The position numbers were made by a program, and so were the translations under genes. The notes beneath the pieces were generated by a model. That model ran no database searches. It was not told the origin of the DNA and was given only the letters and a program-made list of their open reading frames with translations. Below are positions 9,586 to 17,406 of a stretch of DNA of 64,000 bases, one piece after another; the first letter of the stretch is position 1, and every line of letters begins with the position of its first letter. Source of the DNA: Deinococcus aquiradiocola (lineage in GTDB: Bacteria > Deinococcota > Deinococci > Deinococcales > Deinococcaceae); contig NZ_BMOE01000003.1 in NCBI RefSeq assembly GCF_014646915.1, positions 248,001 to 312,000 of the forward strand, read 5' to 3'.

Positions 9586-10044
9586 GAACGGCGTGAAGAC
9601 GAACTTGTCGCTGGTGCCGCCACGCACGATGCTCTCGGTGTGCTTCCCGATGTAGTTCTTCCCGGTCATGGCTTCCAGGGCGCCCCACACCGCGCCGAGC
9701 GTAAAGGTGCACTCGCGGGTGCTGCCTGGCTGCTCTCCGGCCATGCATACGGTTTCATGCGTTTCCACGACGACGTTCTCACCATCCATGTAGGATCGGT
9801 CGACGCTGCACAGGCGGGTGCCGTCCTTGCCGATCGCGGCGTTCAGGGCGCCCGCGACAGAATCGATGGATGGATTACTGTCTGTGAGGCCCAGCTCGGC
9901 GACAAGGTTGTGGCCACGTACTTTTCCCGCGCGGGTGAACACGACGGCGGCGCCGTCCGTGCCGAGCGTGTCTTCCACGCCCGTGATGACGGCTTTAAAG
10001 CAGACGATGCTGTTGAAATCTCCGAGTTCCTGGCGGGTGGTCAT
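9583..10044 (-). CDS. V4R-like small protein of the GTPase/roadblock operon
   Basis: A 153-residue cytoplasmic protein, tentatively compared with the small ligand-binding V4R fold: an N-terminal helix-strand, then KVRGHNLVAELGL, VVETHETVCMAGEQPGSTR and a C-terminal glycine-rich LGAVWGALEAMTGKNYIGKHT. Two cysteines lie in the central part. GGAGG lies eight bases before the ATG. It is the last gene of a unit with a roadblock protein, a GTPase and a DUF4388 protein, but a 193-base gap separates it from the roadblock gene. I cannot assign a ligand; the fold assignment is low-confidence. Confidence 0.6.
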   Translation of the reverse strand: MTTRQELGDFNSIVCFKAVITGVEDTLGTDGAAVVFTRAGKVRGHNLVAELGLTDSNPSIDSVAGALNAAIGKDGTRLCSVDRSYMDGENVVVETHETVCMAGEQPGSTRECTFTLGAVWGALEAMTGKNYIGKHTESIVRGGTSDKFVFTPF

Positions 10045-10237
10045 GAAGGTGTCCTCCGTGAATTCAGCGGGACGCGGTCATGATGAACATGAACCGCTCC
10101 CGCAGTGCGGGTCTGGGTGTGTAGAGGCGCCAACGGATACGGAGCTGCGCGGTGAGTGTCCCGGTGGTCGGTGCGCGCGGCGAAAGGCAGGGTCATCCGG
10201 GGTCCGTCGTACCGTCGGTGGTGAACCGCTGAACGGA

Positions 10238-10606
10238 TCAGCCGAGAATGGTGGTGATCTGCCGGGCGGCGTCACGCGCCTCCAGGTGCAGCAGGCCCAG
10301 GTTCGCGTCCGGTGCGGTGATGACGGCCAGCACGCCTTTCGGGCCGGTCGCGTAGATGTACACGTTGCCGTCCTTGCCGGTGACACTGGTTTCGGTGAAT
10401 TCACCGGCGCCGAGTGTCTCGGCGATGCGCTTGCCGAGGCCGAGGGCGGTGGCGGCCATGGCGGCCACGCGCTGGTAGTCGGTGGTGTCGGAGAAAGAGC
10501 GGGCGATGGCAAGGCCGTCGGTCGTGGCGATCAGGGCGCCCTTGATTTCGGGCATGCTGGCGCGCAGGGTGTTCAGGACGGCCTGGGTCTCTTCTTGCTT
10601 GCTCAT
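10238..10606 (-). CDS. roadblock/LC7 domain protein (MglB/CvnB-like)
   Basis: 122 residues covering one roadblock/LC7 domain: MPEIKGALIATTDGLAIARS, then ALGLGKRIAETLGAG, VYIYATGPKGVLAVIT and LGLLHLEARDAARQI. Such proteins dimerise and act as GTPase-activating or scaffold partners of MglA-like GTPases, here presumably the protein encoded immediately upstream. AAGGAG precedes the ATG. Confidence 0.9.
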   Translation of the reverse strand: MSKQEETQAVLNTLRASMPEIKGALIATTDGLAIARSFSDTTDYQRVAAMAATALGLGKRIAETLGAGEFTETSVTGKDGNVYIYATGPKGVLAVITAPDANLGLLHLEARDAARQITTILG

Positions 10607-10672
10607 GGTGTCTCCTTGGTGATGTGGTGTACGTGAGGGGTAAAGGACGGTGCAGAGAAGGGGGATTCTGTT

Positions 10673-11203
10673 TCAAACCGGGGACTGAAGGTCAGTCCGC
10701 TCGGCGATGACAGCGAGCAGGGAGGTGAGGGCCGACTTGCAAGACGCGAGGTCGGTGGCGTCGATGCCGATGACGTGTTCTGGCGGCGTCTCGAAGTACG
10801 ACGCGATGTCTTCGGCGGCCCAGGCGTGCCCGTGGTCCTGATGTGTGACGCCGACCAGGTATGGGATGGAGTAGCGGGTACTGATGAATTCCAGAATTCG
10901 GCGCGAGTGGCGGAAGTCGGAAGGCTTGATGCCGGACACCAGAATCAGCAGGCCGAGCGCGCCGTCGCACAGGACGTCCCACATGAAGTCGAAGCGTTCC
11001 TGGCCTGGCGTCCCGAAGAGGAAGAGCAGGTCGTCTCCGACATGTACCGTGCCGAAATCCATGGCGACGGTGGTGTTCGTCTTGCCGATGTCCTCACTGG
11101 CCTCTACGTCCGTGGCAACCACGACCGTCTCGGAGAGGGTCTGGATGAAGGTCGTCTTGCCCGCGCCGACGGCGCCGCTGACCACGAGTTTCAGAGGTTG
11201 CAT
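10673..11203 (-). CDS. small GTPase, MglA/CvnD-like
   Basis: 176-residue P-loop GTPase with Walker A GAVGAGKT (residues 10-17), a TTVAMDFGTV switch region, FGTPGQERF in place of the usual DTPGQ, and a C-terminal GIDATDL. The FGTPGQ form is characteristic of the GTPases of Streptomyces conservons rather than of Ras. The start chosen is one base beyond the DUF4388 stop; nine extra codons upstream are possible. It is likely to cycle with the neighbouring roadblock protein. Confidence 0.9.
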   Translation of the reverse strand: MQPLKLVVSGAVGAGKTTFIQTLSETVVVATDVEASEDIGKTNTTVAMDFGTVHVGDDLLFLFGTPGQERFDFMWDVLCDGALGLLILVSGIKPSDFRHSRRILEFISTRYSIPYLVGVTHQDHGHAWAAEDIASYFETPPEHVIGIDATDLASCKSALTSLLAVIAERTDLQSPV

Positions 11204-11204
11204 A

Positions 11205-11873
11205 TCAGACGCCCTGCCCGCGCAGGCGTCCAAGCAGGCGTTGCAGCATGGTCCTGGCCTCGGACGTGACGACCGTGGCAGGCGGGGACTGCCGCTGTGC
11301 AGGTTTCGAAGGGTTGCCCGGCGTGTGCTGGTGCGCGAGTTCGATGAGCGCGGCGGAGCGCAGCTGGTACATCATGACCTGCGCGTCGTGCTGCGGGACA
11401 GACAGGATCTGGGAGAGCAGTTCTGCGTTCGTGACGTGCTTCAGGTGTGGCGATGCCTGCTGCCACATGGTGGCGAGGCCCGCCGGAACCTCGGGACTGC
11501 CGGGGCGGAGGCGGAACATGGTCTGCGGGTGTGGCAGATTCACGTCCGGAACCACGTGCTGCACGGCAGCCTGCTGCAACAGTGGGAAGAGTGGGAGGAG
11601 GTAGTGTCGGGCCAGTCGGTCGCGCGCGAGGTCCTCGAAGGAAAATTTCCCGTGCGCGTCGGACAGCAGTTGCAGGACGGTGTGCGTGGCGCGGTCGCGG
11701 TCCTGCACTGCGAAACCATCGATGTACAGCGACAGCAGGTGGTTGTTGTGAAGCGCCAGTTCGATGCTGCGTCCACCCAGGGCGCTGTAGAGGTACAGCG
11801 TCCCGGTCTTGGACCGTGCGATTCGGAGAACGTCAGTCAGCGACATGTCCTCCAGATCTCCAAATAAAGCCAT
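11205..11873 (-). CDS. DUF4388 domain protein, first gene of a GTPase signalling operon
   Basis: A 222-residue protein beginning MALFGDLEDMSLTDVLRIAR followed by GTLYLYSALGGRSIELALHN and GKFSFED, the pattern of DUF4388 (PATAN-type) domains that occur in bacterial signalling and gliding-motility systems. Residues about 140-190 (NAELLSQILSVPQHDAQVM...) look like a helical winged domain. GGAGAGG lies before the ATG. It precedes GTPase, roadblock and V4R-like genes on the same strand and probably acts as the regulator or effector module. Confidence 0.75.
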   Translation of the reverse strand: MALFGDLEDMSLTDVLRIARSKTGTLYLYSALGGRSIELALHNNHLLSLYIDGFAVQDRDRATHTVLQLLSDAHGKFSFEDLARDRLARHYLLPLFPLLQQAAVQHVVPDVNLPHPQTMFRLRPGSPEVPAGLATMWQQASPHLKHVTNAELLSQILSVPQHDAQVMMYQLRSAALIELAHQHTPGNPSKPAQRQSPPATVVTSEARTMLQRLLGRLRGQGV

Positions 11874-11910
11874 GACCTCTCCGTGACCACTCGTGTTTGT
11901 TCGACGTTAA

Positions 11911-12010
11911 GCATCACGATGATGCCTGTGCGAATGGTAGGTGAGGGAGAATATCGGATTTCTTACAAAGCAGTTTACGCTGGGGGACATAATTTAAAAT
12001 ATTGATAGAT
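11911..12010. promoter_or_regulatory. AT-rich divergent promoter region
   Basis: Between the DUF4388 gene (minus) and the GMC oxidoreductase gene (plus), 11930-12010 is strikingly AT-rich for this genome. A perfect GCATCA-CGA-TGATGC inverted repeat lies at 11911-11925, about 40 bases before the DUF4388 start. No confident -35/-10 pair can be chosen. Confidence 0.35.
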
Positions 12011-12092
12011 GATGGCCACGTGGTCATCTCGGGCATGCGCGACAGAAGCTCTCCGAATCATCCGTAGCTCACCCGCCTGCCCGTCACCTCCA

Positions 12093-12138
12093 CGTGGAAC
12101 TGTGAAGCGCAGTTCCACGGTCCCCATGCCGCTATACT
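12093..12138 (+). promoter_or_regulatory. operator-like inverted repeat and -10 of a leaderless promoter
   Basis: CGTGGAACTG (12093-12102) and CAGTTCCACG (12110-12119) form a perfect 10-bp inverted repeat with a seven-base spacer. TATACT (12133-12138) lies eight bases before the oxidoreductase ATG, the spacing of a leaderless mRNA. The right arm would cover the -35 position, so a repressor bound there would block the promoter. Confidence 0.5.
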
Positions 12139-12146
12139 CGGTCCAA

Positions 12147-13724
12147 ATGACAGCAACTCACCCAGACGTGATCGTCGTCGGGGCAGGTTCGGGCGGCAGC
12201 GTCACCGCCCGCCGCCTCCTGGACGCGGGCCTGCGCGTCCTGCTGCTCGAAGCGGGCGGACACGACCGGCACCTCTTCATCCGCGCGCCCGCCGCCTTCC
12301 CGAAACTCTTCCGTTCGCGCTTCGACTGGAACCTGCAGACCACCCCGCAACCCCACGCGGACGGGCGCCGCTTCTACTGGCCGCGCGGCCGGGTCCTCGG
12401 CGGCAGCAGCGCCATCAACGCCACCATCTACATCCGCGGCTCCCGCCGCGACTACGACGCCTGGGGGGACGGCTGGCGCTGGAACGACGTCCTCCCCGCC
12501 TTCCGCAGCCTGGAGACGTACAGCGGCGGCGCCAGCGACACGCGCGGCGACCACGGCCCCCTGCCCGTCGGCCCGCGCCGCGCCTCCCACCCGCTCAGCG
12601 AGGCGTTCGTGGCGTCTGCCGCGCAGGCCATGCACATCCCGCACGCCGCCACCTTCAACGACGGCACCCTCGAAGGGGCCGCGCTGCTGGAAAGCAACCA
12701 CCGCAACGGCGAACGCTACAGCGCCTTCCGCGCCTTCCTGCAGCCCGTCCTCCGCCACCCGAACCTCACGGTCCTGACGGACGCGCAGGTCCTCGAACTG
12801 CTGTGGGACGGCCCGCGCGTCACCGGTGTCCGCTTCCGGCACGCCGGGCGCACCCTCGACGCGCACGCGGGCGGCGTCGCCCTCACGGCCGGCGTCATCC
12901 AGACCCCGCAGCTCCTGATGCTGTCCGGCATCGGCCCGCGCCGCGAACTGCAGCGCCTCGGCATTCCCGTCCGCGTCCCCCTGGACGGCGTCGGCGAGAA
13001 CCTCAAGGACCACCTCGCCGTGCCCGTCATCTTCGGCAGCCGCGTCCGGTCACTCGACCGCGTTCCCGAAACGCAGGCCCTCGCCCGGTACCTCTGGAAC
13101 CGCAGCGGCCCCCTCAGCAGCAACGTCGCCGAGGCGAGCGCCTTCACGCACGCCCGCAGCGGCCTCGACCCCGCCCACGACGACCCTGACCTGCAGTTCC
13201 ACTTCGGGCCCGCGTACTTCCGCGATCACGGCGCCGTCAGCGAACCCGGCAACCACTTCTCCGTCGGCCCGGTCCTCGTGGACGTGCACAGCAGCGGCCG
13301 CCTCACCCTCGCGTCCCGCGACCCGCTCGCGCCGCCCGTCATCGACCCGAACTACCTCAGCGACCCCCGTGACCTCGAAAGCCTCGTGAACGGCGTCCGG
13401 CAGGCCCGCGAGATCGCCGCGACCGGGCCGCTCGCCGCCCTCAGCACCGGCGAGGTCCTCCCCGGTCCCGGCACCCGCAGCGACGACCTCGCCCGCCACG
13501 TCCGGCAGGAGAGCGCCACCCTCTACCACCCCACCGGCACCGCCGCCCTCGGCGACGACGGACGCGCCGTCACCACCCGCCGCCTCGCCGTGCACGGCAC
13601 GCGCGGCCTGTGGGTCGCGGACGCGAGCGTCATGCCCAACCTCATCCACGCCAACACCAACGCCACCGCCATGATGATCGGCGCGCGCGCCGCCGGCTTC
13701 ATCACCGAAGACCTGACGCGCTGA
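12147..13724 (+). CDS. GMC family oxidoreductase (choline dehydrogenase-like)
   Basis: FAD-dependent alcohol oxidase/dehydrogenase, 525 residues. The dinucleotide fold is VIVVGAGSGGSVTARRLL...LLLEAGG at the N-terminus. GMC signatures follow: WPRGRVLGGSSAINATIYIRG and LTAGVIQTPQLLMLSGIGP. The C-terminal catalytic region has YHPTGTAALG (His) and NLIHANTNATAMMIG (Asn). The start is the ATG just after a TATACT box; upstream codons in frame cross the operator-like repeat. Substrate is not determinable: choline, alcohols or sugars are all used by the family. It appears monocistronic. Confidence 0.92.
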   Translation: MTATHPDVIVVGAGSGGSVTARRLLDAGLRVLLLEAGGHDRHLFIRAPAAFPKLFRSRFDWNLQTTPQPHADGRRFYWPRGRVLGGSSAINATIYIRGSRRDYDAWGDGWRWNDVLPAFRSLETYSGGASDTRGDHGPLPVGPRRASHPLSEAFVASAAQAMHIPHAATFNDGTLEGAALLESNHRNGERYSAFRAFLQPVLRHPNLTVLTDAQVLELLWDGPRVTGVRFRHAGRTLDAHAGGVALTAGVIQTPQLLMLSGIGPRRELQRLGIPVRVPLDGVGENLKDHLAVPVIFGSRVRSLDRVPETQALARYLWNRSGPLSSNVAEASAFTHARSGLDPAHDDPDLQFHFGPAYFRDHGAVSEPGNHFSVGPVLVDVHSSGRLTLASRDPLAPPVIDPNYLSDPRDLESLVNGVRQAREIAATGPLAALSTGEVLPGPGTRSDDLARHVRQESATLYHPTGTAALGDDGRAVTTRRLAVHGTRGLWVADASVMPNLIHANTNATAMMIGARAAGFITEDLTR

Positions 13725-13797
13725 AGGCCCGGCCGCTCACCGGAGGCGGGGGTGGTGCGGCGGTGGGCTCTCACGCGCTGTCGCCTACCATGGGCGT

Positions 13798-14484
13798 ATG
13801 AGTGCCGTGCCGACTGAGTTGCCGACCGTGCTGATCGTGGAGGATGACGCGAGCATCCGTGAGTACCTGCAGCTGGGCTTCGGGTACGAGGGGTTCCGGG
13901 TACTGCTGGCGTCCGGCGGGACGGAGGCGCTCGCACTGTTCGCGCGGGAGGCGCCGGACGTGGTGGTGCTGGACGTGGGGTTGCCGGGCGTGGACGGGTT
14001 CGGGGTGCTGAAGGCGATCCGGGAGCGGTCGCAGGTGCCGGCGCTGATGCTGACGGCGCGGGACGCGGTGGACGACCGGATTCGGGGCCTGACGCTCGGC
14101 GCGGACGATTACCTCGTGAAGCCGTTTCATTTCGGAGAGCTGGTGGCGCGCGTGCAGGCGATCCTGCGGCGCGTGCAGCCGGAGCGGGGGCGGACGCTGT
14201 CGTACGCGGACCTGACGCTCGACACGGCGCTGCGCGAGGCGACGCGGGGCGGGGTACGGGTGGAGCTCACACCGCGCGCGACGGACCTGCTGGAGGTGCT
14301 GCTGCGGCACCCGGAACGCGCGCTCAGCAAGGCCGTGCTGCTGGACAGCGTGTGGGGCGGGGAGTTCATGGGAGACGACAACATCGTGGAGGTGTACGTG
14401 CGGCAGCTGCGGCGGGCCCTGGGCGAGCCGGACCTGATCCGGACGGTGCGCGGGGCCGGGTACGCGCTCCGGCTGCGGGAGTAG
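13798..14484 (+). CDS. two-component response regulator, OmpR/PhoB family
   Basis: 228 residues. The receiver domain has the acidic pair in LIVEDDASIRE, the phospho-acceptor in VVVLDVGLPGVDG, T in MLTARD, and K in DDYLVKPF. The C-terminal winged helix ends TVRGAGYALRLRE. A TACCAT hexamer six bases before the ATG suggests a leaderless transcript. The kinase gene starts one base after the stop, so the pair is co-translated. Confidence 0.95.
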   Translation: MSAVPTELPTVLIVEDDASIREYLQLGFGYEGFRVLLASGGTEALALFAREAPDVVVLDVGLPGVDGFGVLKAIRERSQVPALMLTARDAVDDRIRGLTLGADDYLVKPFHFGELVARVQAILRRVQPERGRTLSYADLTLDTALREATRGGVRVELTPRATDLLEVLLRHPERALSKAVLLDSVWGGEFMGDDNIVEVYVRQLRRALGEPDLIRTVRGAGYALRLRE

Positions 14485-14485
14485 C

Positions 14486-15865
14486 GTGCGCCTGAGTCTG
14501 TCGGGTCGCCTGACGCTGCTGGTGCTGGGGTTGCTGCTGGCGGCGCTGGTCCTGATCGGGGTGACGCTGGGCGCGCGCGTGCAGGCGTTCGTGGCGACGC
14601 AGTCGGAACGCGCGGTGTACGGGCAGCTGGCGCTGGTGGTGCAGGCGGGCGAGGCCGGGTCGGGGGTGGGGCGGGAGTACGCGCTGTACCAGGCGCTGGT
14701 GGGCGCCGCGCAGACCGCGCACTCGTGGGGGGTCCTGGCGACGCGGGACCGCACGTACCTCAGTGACAGCGGGGCGCACGACGTGCCGCCCCGGCGGGTG
14801 CTGACACAGGTGCGGCAGGCGGGGCGCGGGCAGTGGGGCGCGGTGCGGCTGCTGGCGGACGGGCAGGGGAACGTGCTGGGACTGGCGGTCAACCCGGCGG
14901 ACGGGGAGCGGCTCACGCGGGGCGTGGTGCAGGCGTACGCGGTGATCGCGGCGCTGGCGCTGGTCCTGGCGGGCACGGCGGTGCTGCTGCTGCTGCGGCT
15001 GGGGTTGCGGCCCCTGCGGAACATGGCGGGGCAGGCGGCGCGCCTGGGGGTGGGGGACCTGTCGGAACGGATGCCGGTGTTCGCGCCGGACGACGAGCTG
15101 GCGGTGCTGGCGCGCAGCCTGAACCGCATGCTGGGGCGGCTGCAGGAAGCGTTCCGGCAGCTGTCGGAGGAGGAGGCGCGCACGCGGGCCTTCGCGGCGG
15201 ACGCGAGTCACGAGCTGCGGACGCCGCTCGCGGCGATCTCGGGGAGTCTGGAGGTGCTGGCGCGCGCGCAGGACGACCCGGGCGCGTCGGAGTTGCGCTC
15301 CCGGCTGGTCGTCAACCTGCGGCGCGAGTCGCGGCGGGCGGGGCGGCTGGTGGACGACCTGCTGACCCTGACGCGCCTGGACGCGGGTGAAACGCTGCGC
15401 AGGGAGCTGCTGGACCTGCCGGGCGTGCTCGGCGGCGTGCTGGAGGTGATGGCGGACCTCGCGCCGCAGGTGAGGTTCGCGCTGGACCTGCCGGGCACGG
15501 AGGCGCTCACGGCACGGGCGGACGTGGGCCGGGTGGAGGGGGCGCTGCTGAACCTGCTGCGGAACGCGGCGGCATACACGCCGGGCGCCGGTCCGGACGC
15601 AGGGCCGGACGCCCTGCCGGTGGTGACGTTGCGGGCGACACGGGTGGGCGCGTGGGTGCGGCTCAGCGTCCTGAATCCCGCCGCGCTGCCGGAAGCGTTC
15701 GTGCCGCGCATGTTCGACCGCTTCTCGCGCGGGCCGGACGCCGCGCCGGGCGGGTCGGGGCTGGGGCTGGCGATCGTGCGGGCCGTGGCGACCGCGCACG
15801 GCGGGGAGACCTTCGCCGTTCAGCAGGGCGGGCAGCTGGAAGTGGGGTTCACCCTGCCGGCATGA
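14486..15865 (+). CDS. sensor histidine kinase of the two-component pair
   Basis: 459 residues starting at GTG. Two membrane helices (about residues 7-28 and 152-172) enclose a periplasmic sensor of some 120 residues. A HAMP domain follows (LRPLRNMAGQAARLGVGDL), then HisKA with the phospho-histidine in ASHELRTPLAAI, and an ATPase domain with N-box LLNLLRNAAAYTPG and G-box GSGLGLAIVRA. It phosphorylates the upstream regulator. The signal is unknown, but the next gene encodes an exported protein whose promoter carries regularly spaced repeats. Confidence 0.95.
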   Translation: MRLSLSGRLTLLVLGLLLAALVLIGVTLGARVQAFVATQSERAVYGQLALVVQAGEAGSGVGREYALYQALVGAAQTAHSWGVLATRDRTYLSDSGAHDVPPRRVLTQVRQAGRGQWGAVRLLADGQGNVLGLAVNPADGERLTRGVVQAYAVIAALALVLAGTAVLLLLRLGLRPLRNMAGQAARLGVGDLSERMPVFAPDDELAVLARSLNRMLGRLQEAFRQLSEEEARTRAFAADASHELRTPLAAISGSLEVLARAQDDPGASELRSRLVVNLRRESRRAGRLVDDLLTLTRLDAGETLRRELLDLPGVLGGVLEVMADLAPQVRFALDLPGTEALTARADVGRVEGALLNLLRNAAAYTPGAGPDAGPDALPVVTLRATRVGAWVRLSVLNPAALPEAFVPRMFDRFSRGPDAAPGGSGLGLAIVRAVATAHGGETFAVQQGGQLEVGFTLPA

Positions 15866-15876
15866 GCGGGGCGGCG

Positions 15877-15914
15877 TTCAGCGTTCATTCAGCCGCGTAC
15901 CCTGGCGCGTTCAG
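15877..15914 (+). promoter_or_regulatory. direct-repeat regulator site and -10 before an exported-protein gene
   Basis: TTCAG occurs at 15877, 15888 and 15910, spaced 11 and 22 bases, with a TTCAT at 15884. TACCCT (15898-15903) could be the -10. Same-face direct repeats at 11-bp spacing are typical of OmpR/PhoB regulators, and such a regulator is encoded immediately upstream. Confidence 0.45.
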
Positions 15915-15961
15915 CGGGGACCGCCAAACTTCCTTTCGTAAGTCAACCAAGGGAGTACACC

Positions 15962-16651
15962 ATGACCAAGAACCTGAAAGCCCTGACCGCCCTGATCACC
16001 CTCGCTTCCGCCACCGCCTTCGCGGCGGCCGGTACGCCCGCCCCCACCGTCACGCCTGCCGTGAAGGCGCAGGGCGTGACGGCGGCCCCCGCCACTCCTG
16101 GCGCCACGGCCCCCAATGCCGCGCAGGCCGCGCCCGGCACGGGCGCACCGGTGTGCGCTCCGCATGGTGGGCGCCGCGGTGACCGCGCGGGCGGCCGCCC
16201 CCCGGTGCCGGGACAGGCCCGCGCCCCGCAGGCCCAGGGAACGTCAGCCCAGGGACAGGCCGTGAAGCCCACGGCCGCCCCGCAGGCGACCGGTCCTCAG
16301 GGCACGACGCCGCCCGCCCTCAAGAACGCGCCGGCCCGCCCCGCCATGAACGGTCAGGTCCCCGCGAACTGCGGCCCGGTGGGCGGTCACCCGCCGCGCG
16401 GCCCGGAAGGTCAGGCGGGCGTGCCGCCCATGAAGGGTCCGGCGGGTGAACGTCCCGCGCCGAGCGCCGCGCAGCTCAAGGAGCAGATCACCCGCGTGGA
16501 CGCCCTCATCGCGAAGACCACCGACGCGAAGGCCAAGGGGTACCTCACGGACGCGCGGGCGCTGCTGCAGGCCGGCAACTTCCGTGCCGCGCACGGCCTG
16601 ATCCACGCGGCGGAAGCCCTCACGCTTCCCCAGGGCCAGCAGGGCAAGTAA
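15962..16651 (+). CDS. exported low-complexity protein downstream of the two-component system
   Basis: 229 residues with a signal peptide (LKALTALITLASATAFAAAG). A long Ala/Pro/Gly/Gln-rich region with almost no secondary structure follows. The C-terminal 60 residues are helical (LKEQITRVDALIAKTTDAKA, then YLTDARALLQAGNFRAAHGL). AAGGGAG precedes the ATG. No family is recognised. Position directly after the sensor kinase and the repeats in its promoter suggest it is a target of that system, perhaps an envelope-stress or matrix protein. Confidence 0.8.
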   Translation: MTKNLKALTALITLASATAFAAAGTPAPTVTPAVKAQGVTAAPATPGATAPNAAQAAPGTGAPVCAPHGGRRGDRAGGRPPVPGQARAPQAQGTSAQGQAVKPTAAPQATGPQGTTPPALKNAPARPAMNGQVPANCGPVGGHPPRGPEGQAGVPPMKGPAGERPAPSAAQLKEQITRVDALIAKTTDAKAKGYLTDARALLQAGNFRAAHGLIHAAEALTLPQGQQGK

Positions 16652-16672
16652 ACCTGACGGCGCAGCAGGAGC

Positions 16673-16727
16673 GTTCACCGTCATGAGGTGAACAGGGGGC
16701 GGAATCACGGGCGACGTGGTTCCGCCC
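16673..16727 (+). terminator. two consecutive hairpins after the exported-protein gene
   Basis: GTTCACC (16673-16679) / GGTGAAC (16687-16693) is a perfect 7-7-7 repeat. GGGCGGAA (16697-16704) / TTCCGCCC (16720-16727) follows. The second is the likelier terminator; the first could be an operator for the next gene. Confidence 0.5.
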
Positions 16728-16802
16728 TCCTGCATGGGGACGCAGTATGGTTGGAGGACCGTTCAGGGCTGGAGAGAGGGCACGGTCCGGGGAGGAAGGT
16801 GG

Positions 16803-17393
16803 ATGAAGGGCAGCTTCACAGGTGCGGGGAGGGGGCCGGGCGCAGGGGGCGCGCTGCTGCTGGTGTGCGCGCTGCTGTGCGGACCTGTCCTCGCACAGAA
16901 GCGCCCGGACGTGGCGATGCCGCCTCCCCTGCCGGGCGGGCCACCGCCGCGCGGGCCGAGGCCGGAACCGCTGAGTTTCGCGGACGCGCGGGCGTTCGCG
17001 GCGCGTGCGGCGTCGGTGGTGCGGCAGGTGAAGGCGGGCGAGCTGCGCGTGCGGCCGTCGCCGCAGGGGCCGAGGTTGACGGTGCCGCTGCTGTTTCAGG
17101 GGCGTCCGGTGGCGGAGGTGGTGCTGGACCGCGACCTGAACTTCGTGGAGCGGCCCGCCGTGCCGCTGCTGGAGGACGTGACGGTGCCGCCCGCCGTGAG
17201 CGCCAAGGCACGCGCGGGACTGGACGCGCGCGTGGCGGGGCTCGCGGCGTCGGGGCTGGCCGAGGGGGCCGGGCGGCACGTGCGGGTGCCGCTGGTGTAT
17301 GCGGGGGCGGTCGTGACGGACCTGCGGTTCGACCGCGTGAGCGGCGTGCTGCTGGCGGAACCTGACCGGCCCGGACCGCCCCCGCGTCCCTGA
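16803..17393 (+). CDS. exported protein of unknown function
   Basis: 196 residues. The start is the ATG after GGGGAGGAAGG. A signal peptide (GALLLVCALLCGPVLAQ) is followed by a proline-rich linker, then a compact domain with FADARAFAARAASVVRQVKAG and two similar beta-rich segments (TVPLLFQGRPVAEVVLDRDL and RVPLVYAGAVVTDLRFDRVS). These look like an internal duplication. No family recognised. Its position suggests association with the two-component system upstream. Confidence 0.75.
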   Translation: MKGSFTGAGRGPGAGGALLLVCALLCGPVLAQKRPDVAMPPPLPGGPPPRGPRPEPLSFADARAFAARAASVVRQVKAGELRVRPSPQGPRLTVPLLFQGRPVAEVVLDRDLNFVERPAVPLLEDVTVPPAVSAKARAGLDARVAGLAASGLAEGAGRHVRVPLVYAGAVVTDLRFDRVSGVLLAEPDRPGPPPRP

Positions 17394-17399
17394 CGCGGG
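17381..17399. terminator. bidirectional hairpin between convergent genes
   Basis: CCCGCGTC (17381-17388) pairs with GACGCGGG (17392-17399) around three bases. It overlaps the stop of the exported protein gene and lies just beyond the end of the convergent diguanylate cyclase gene. Confidence 0.6.
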
Positions 17400-17406
17400 C
17401 GGGCGT

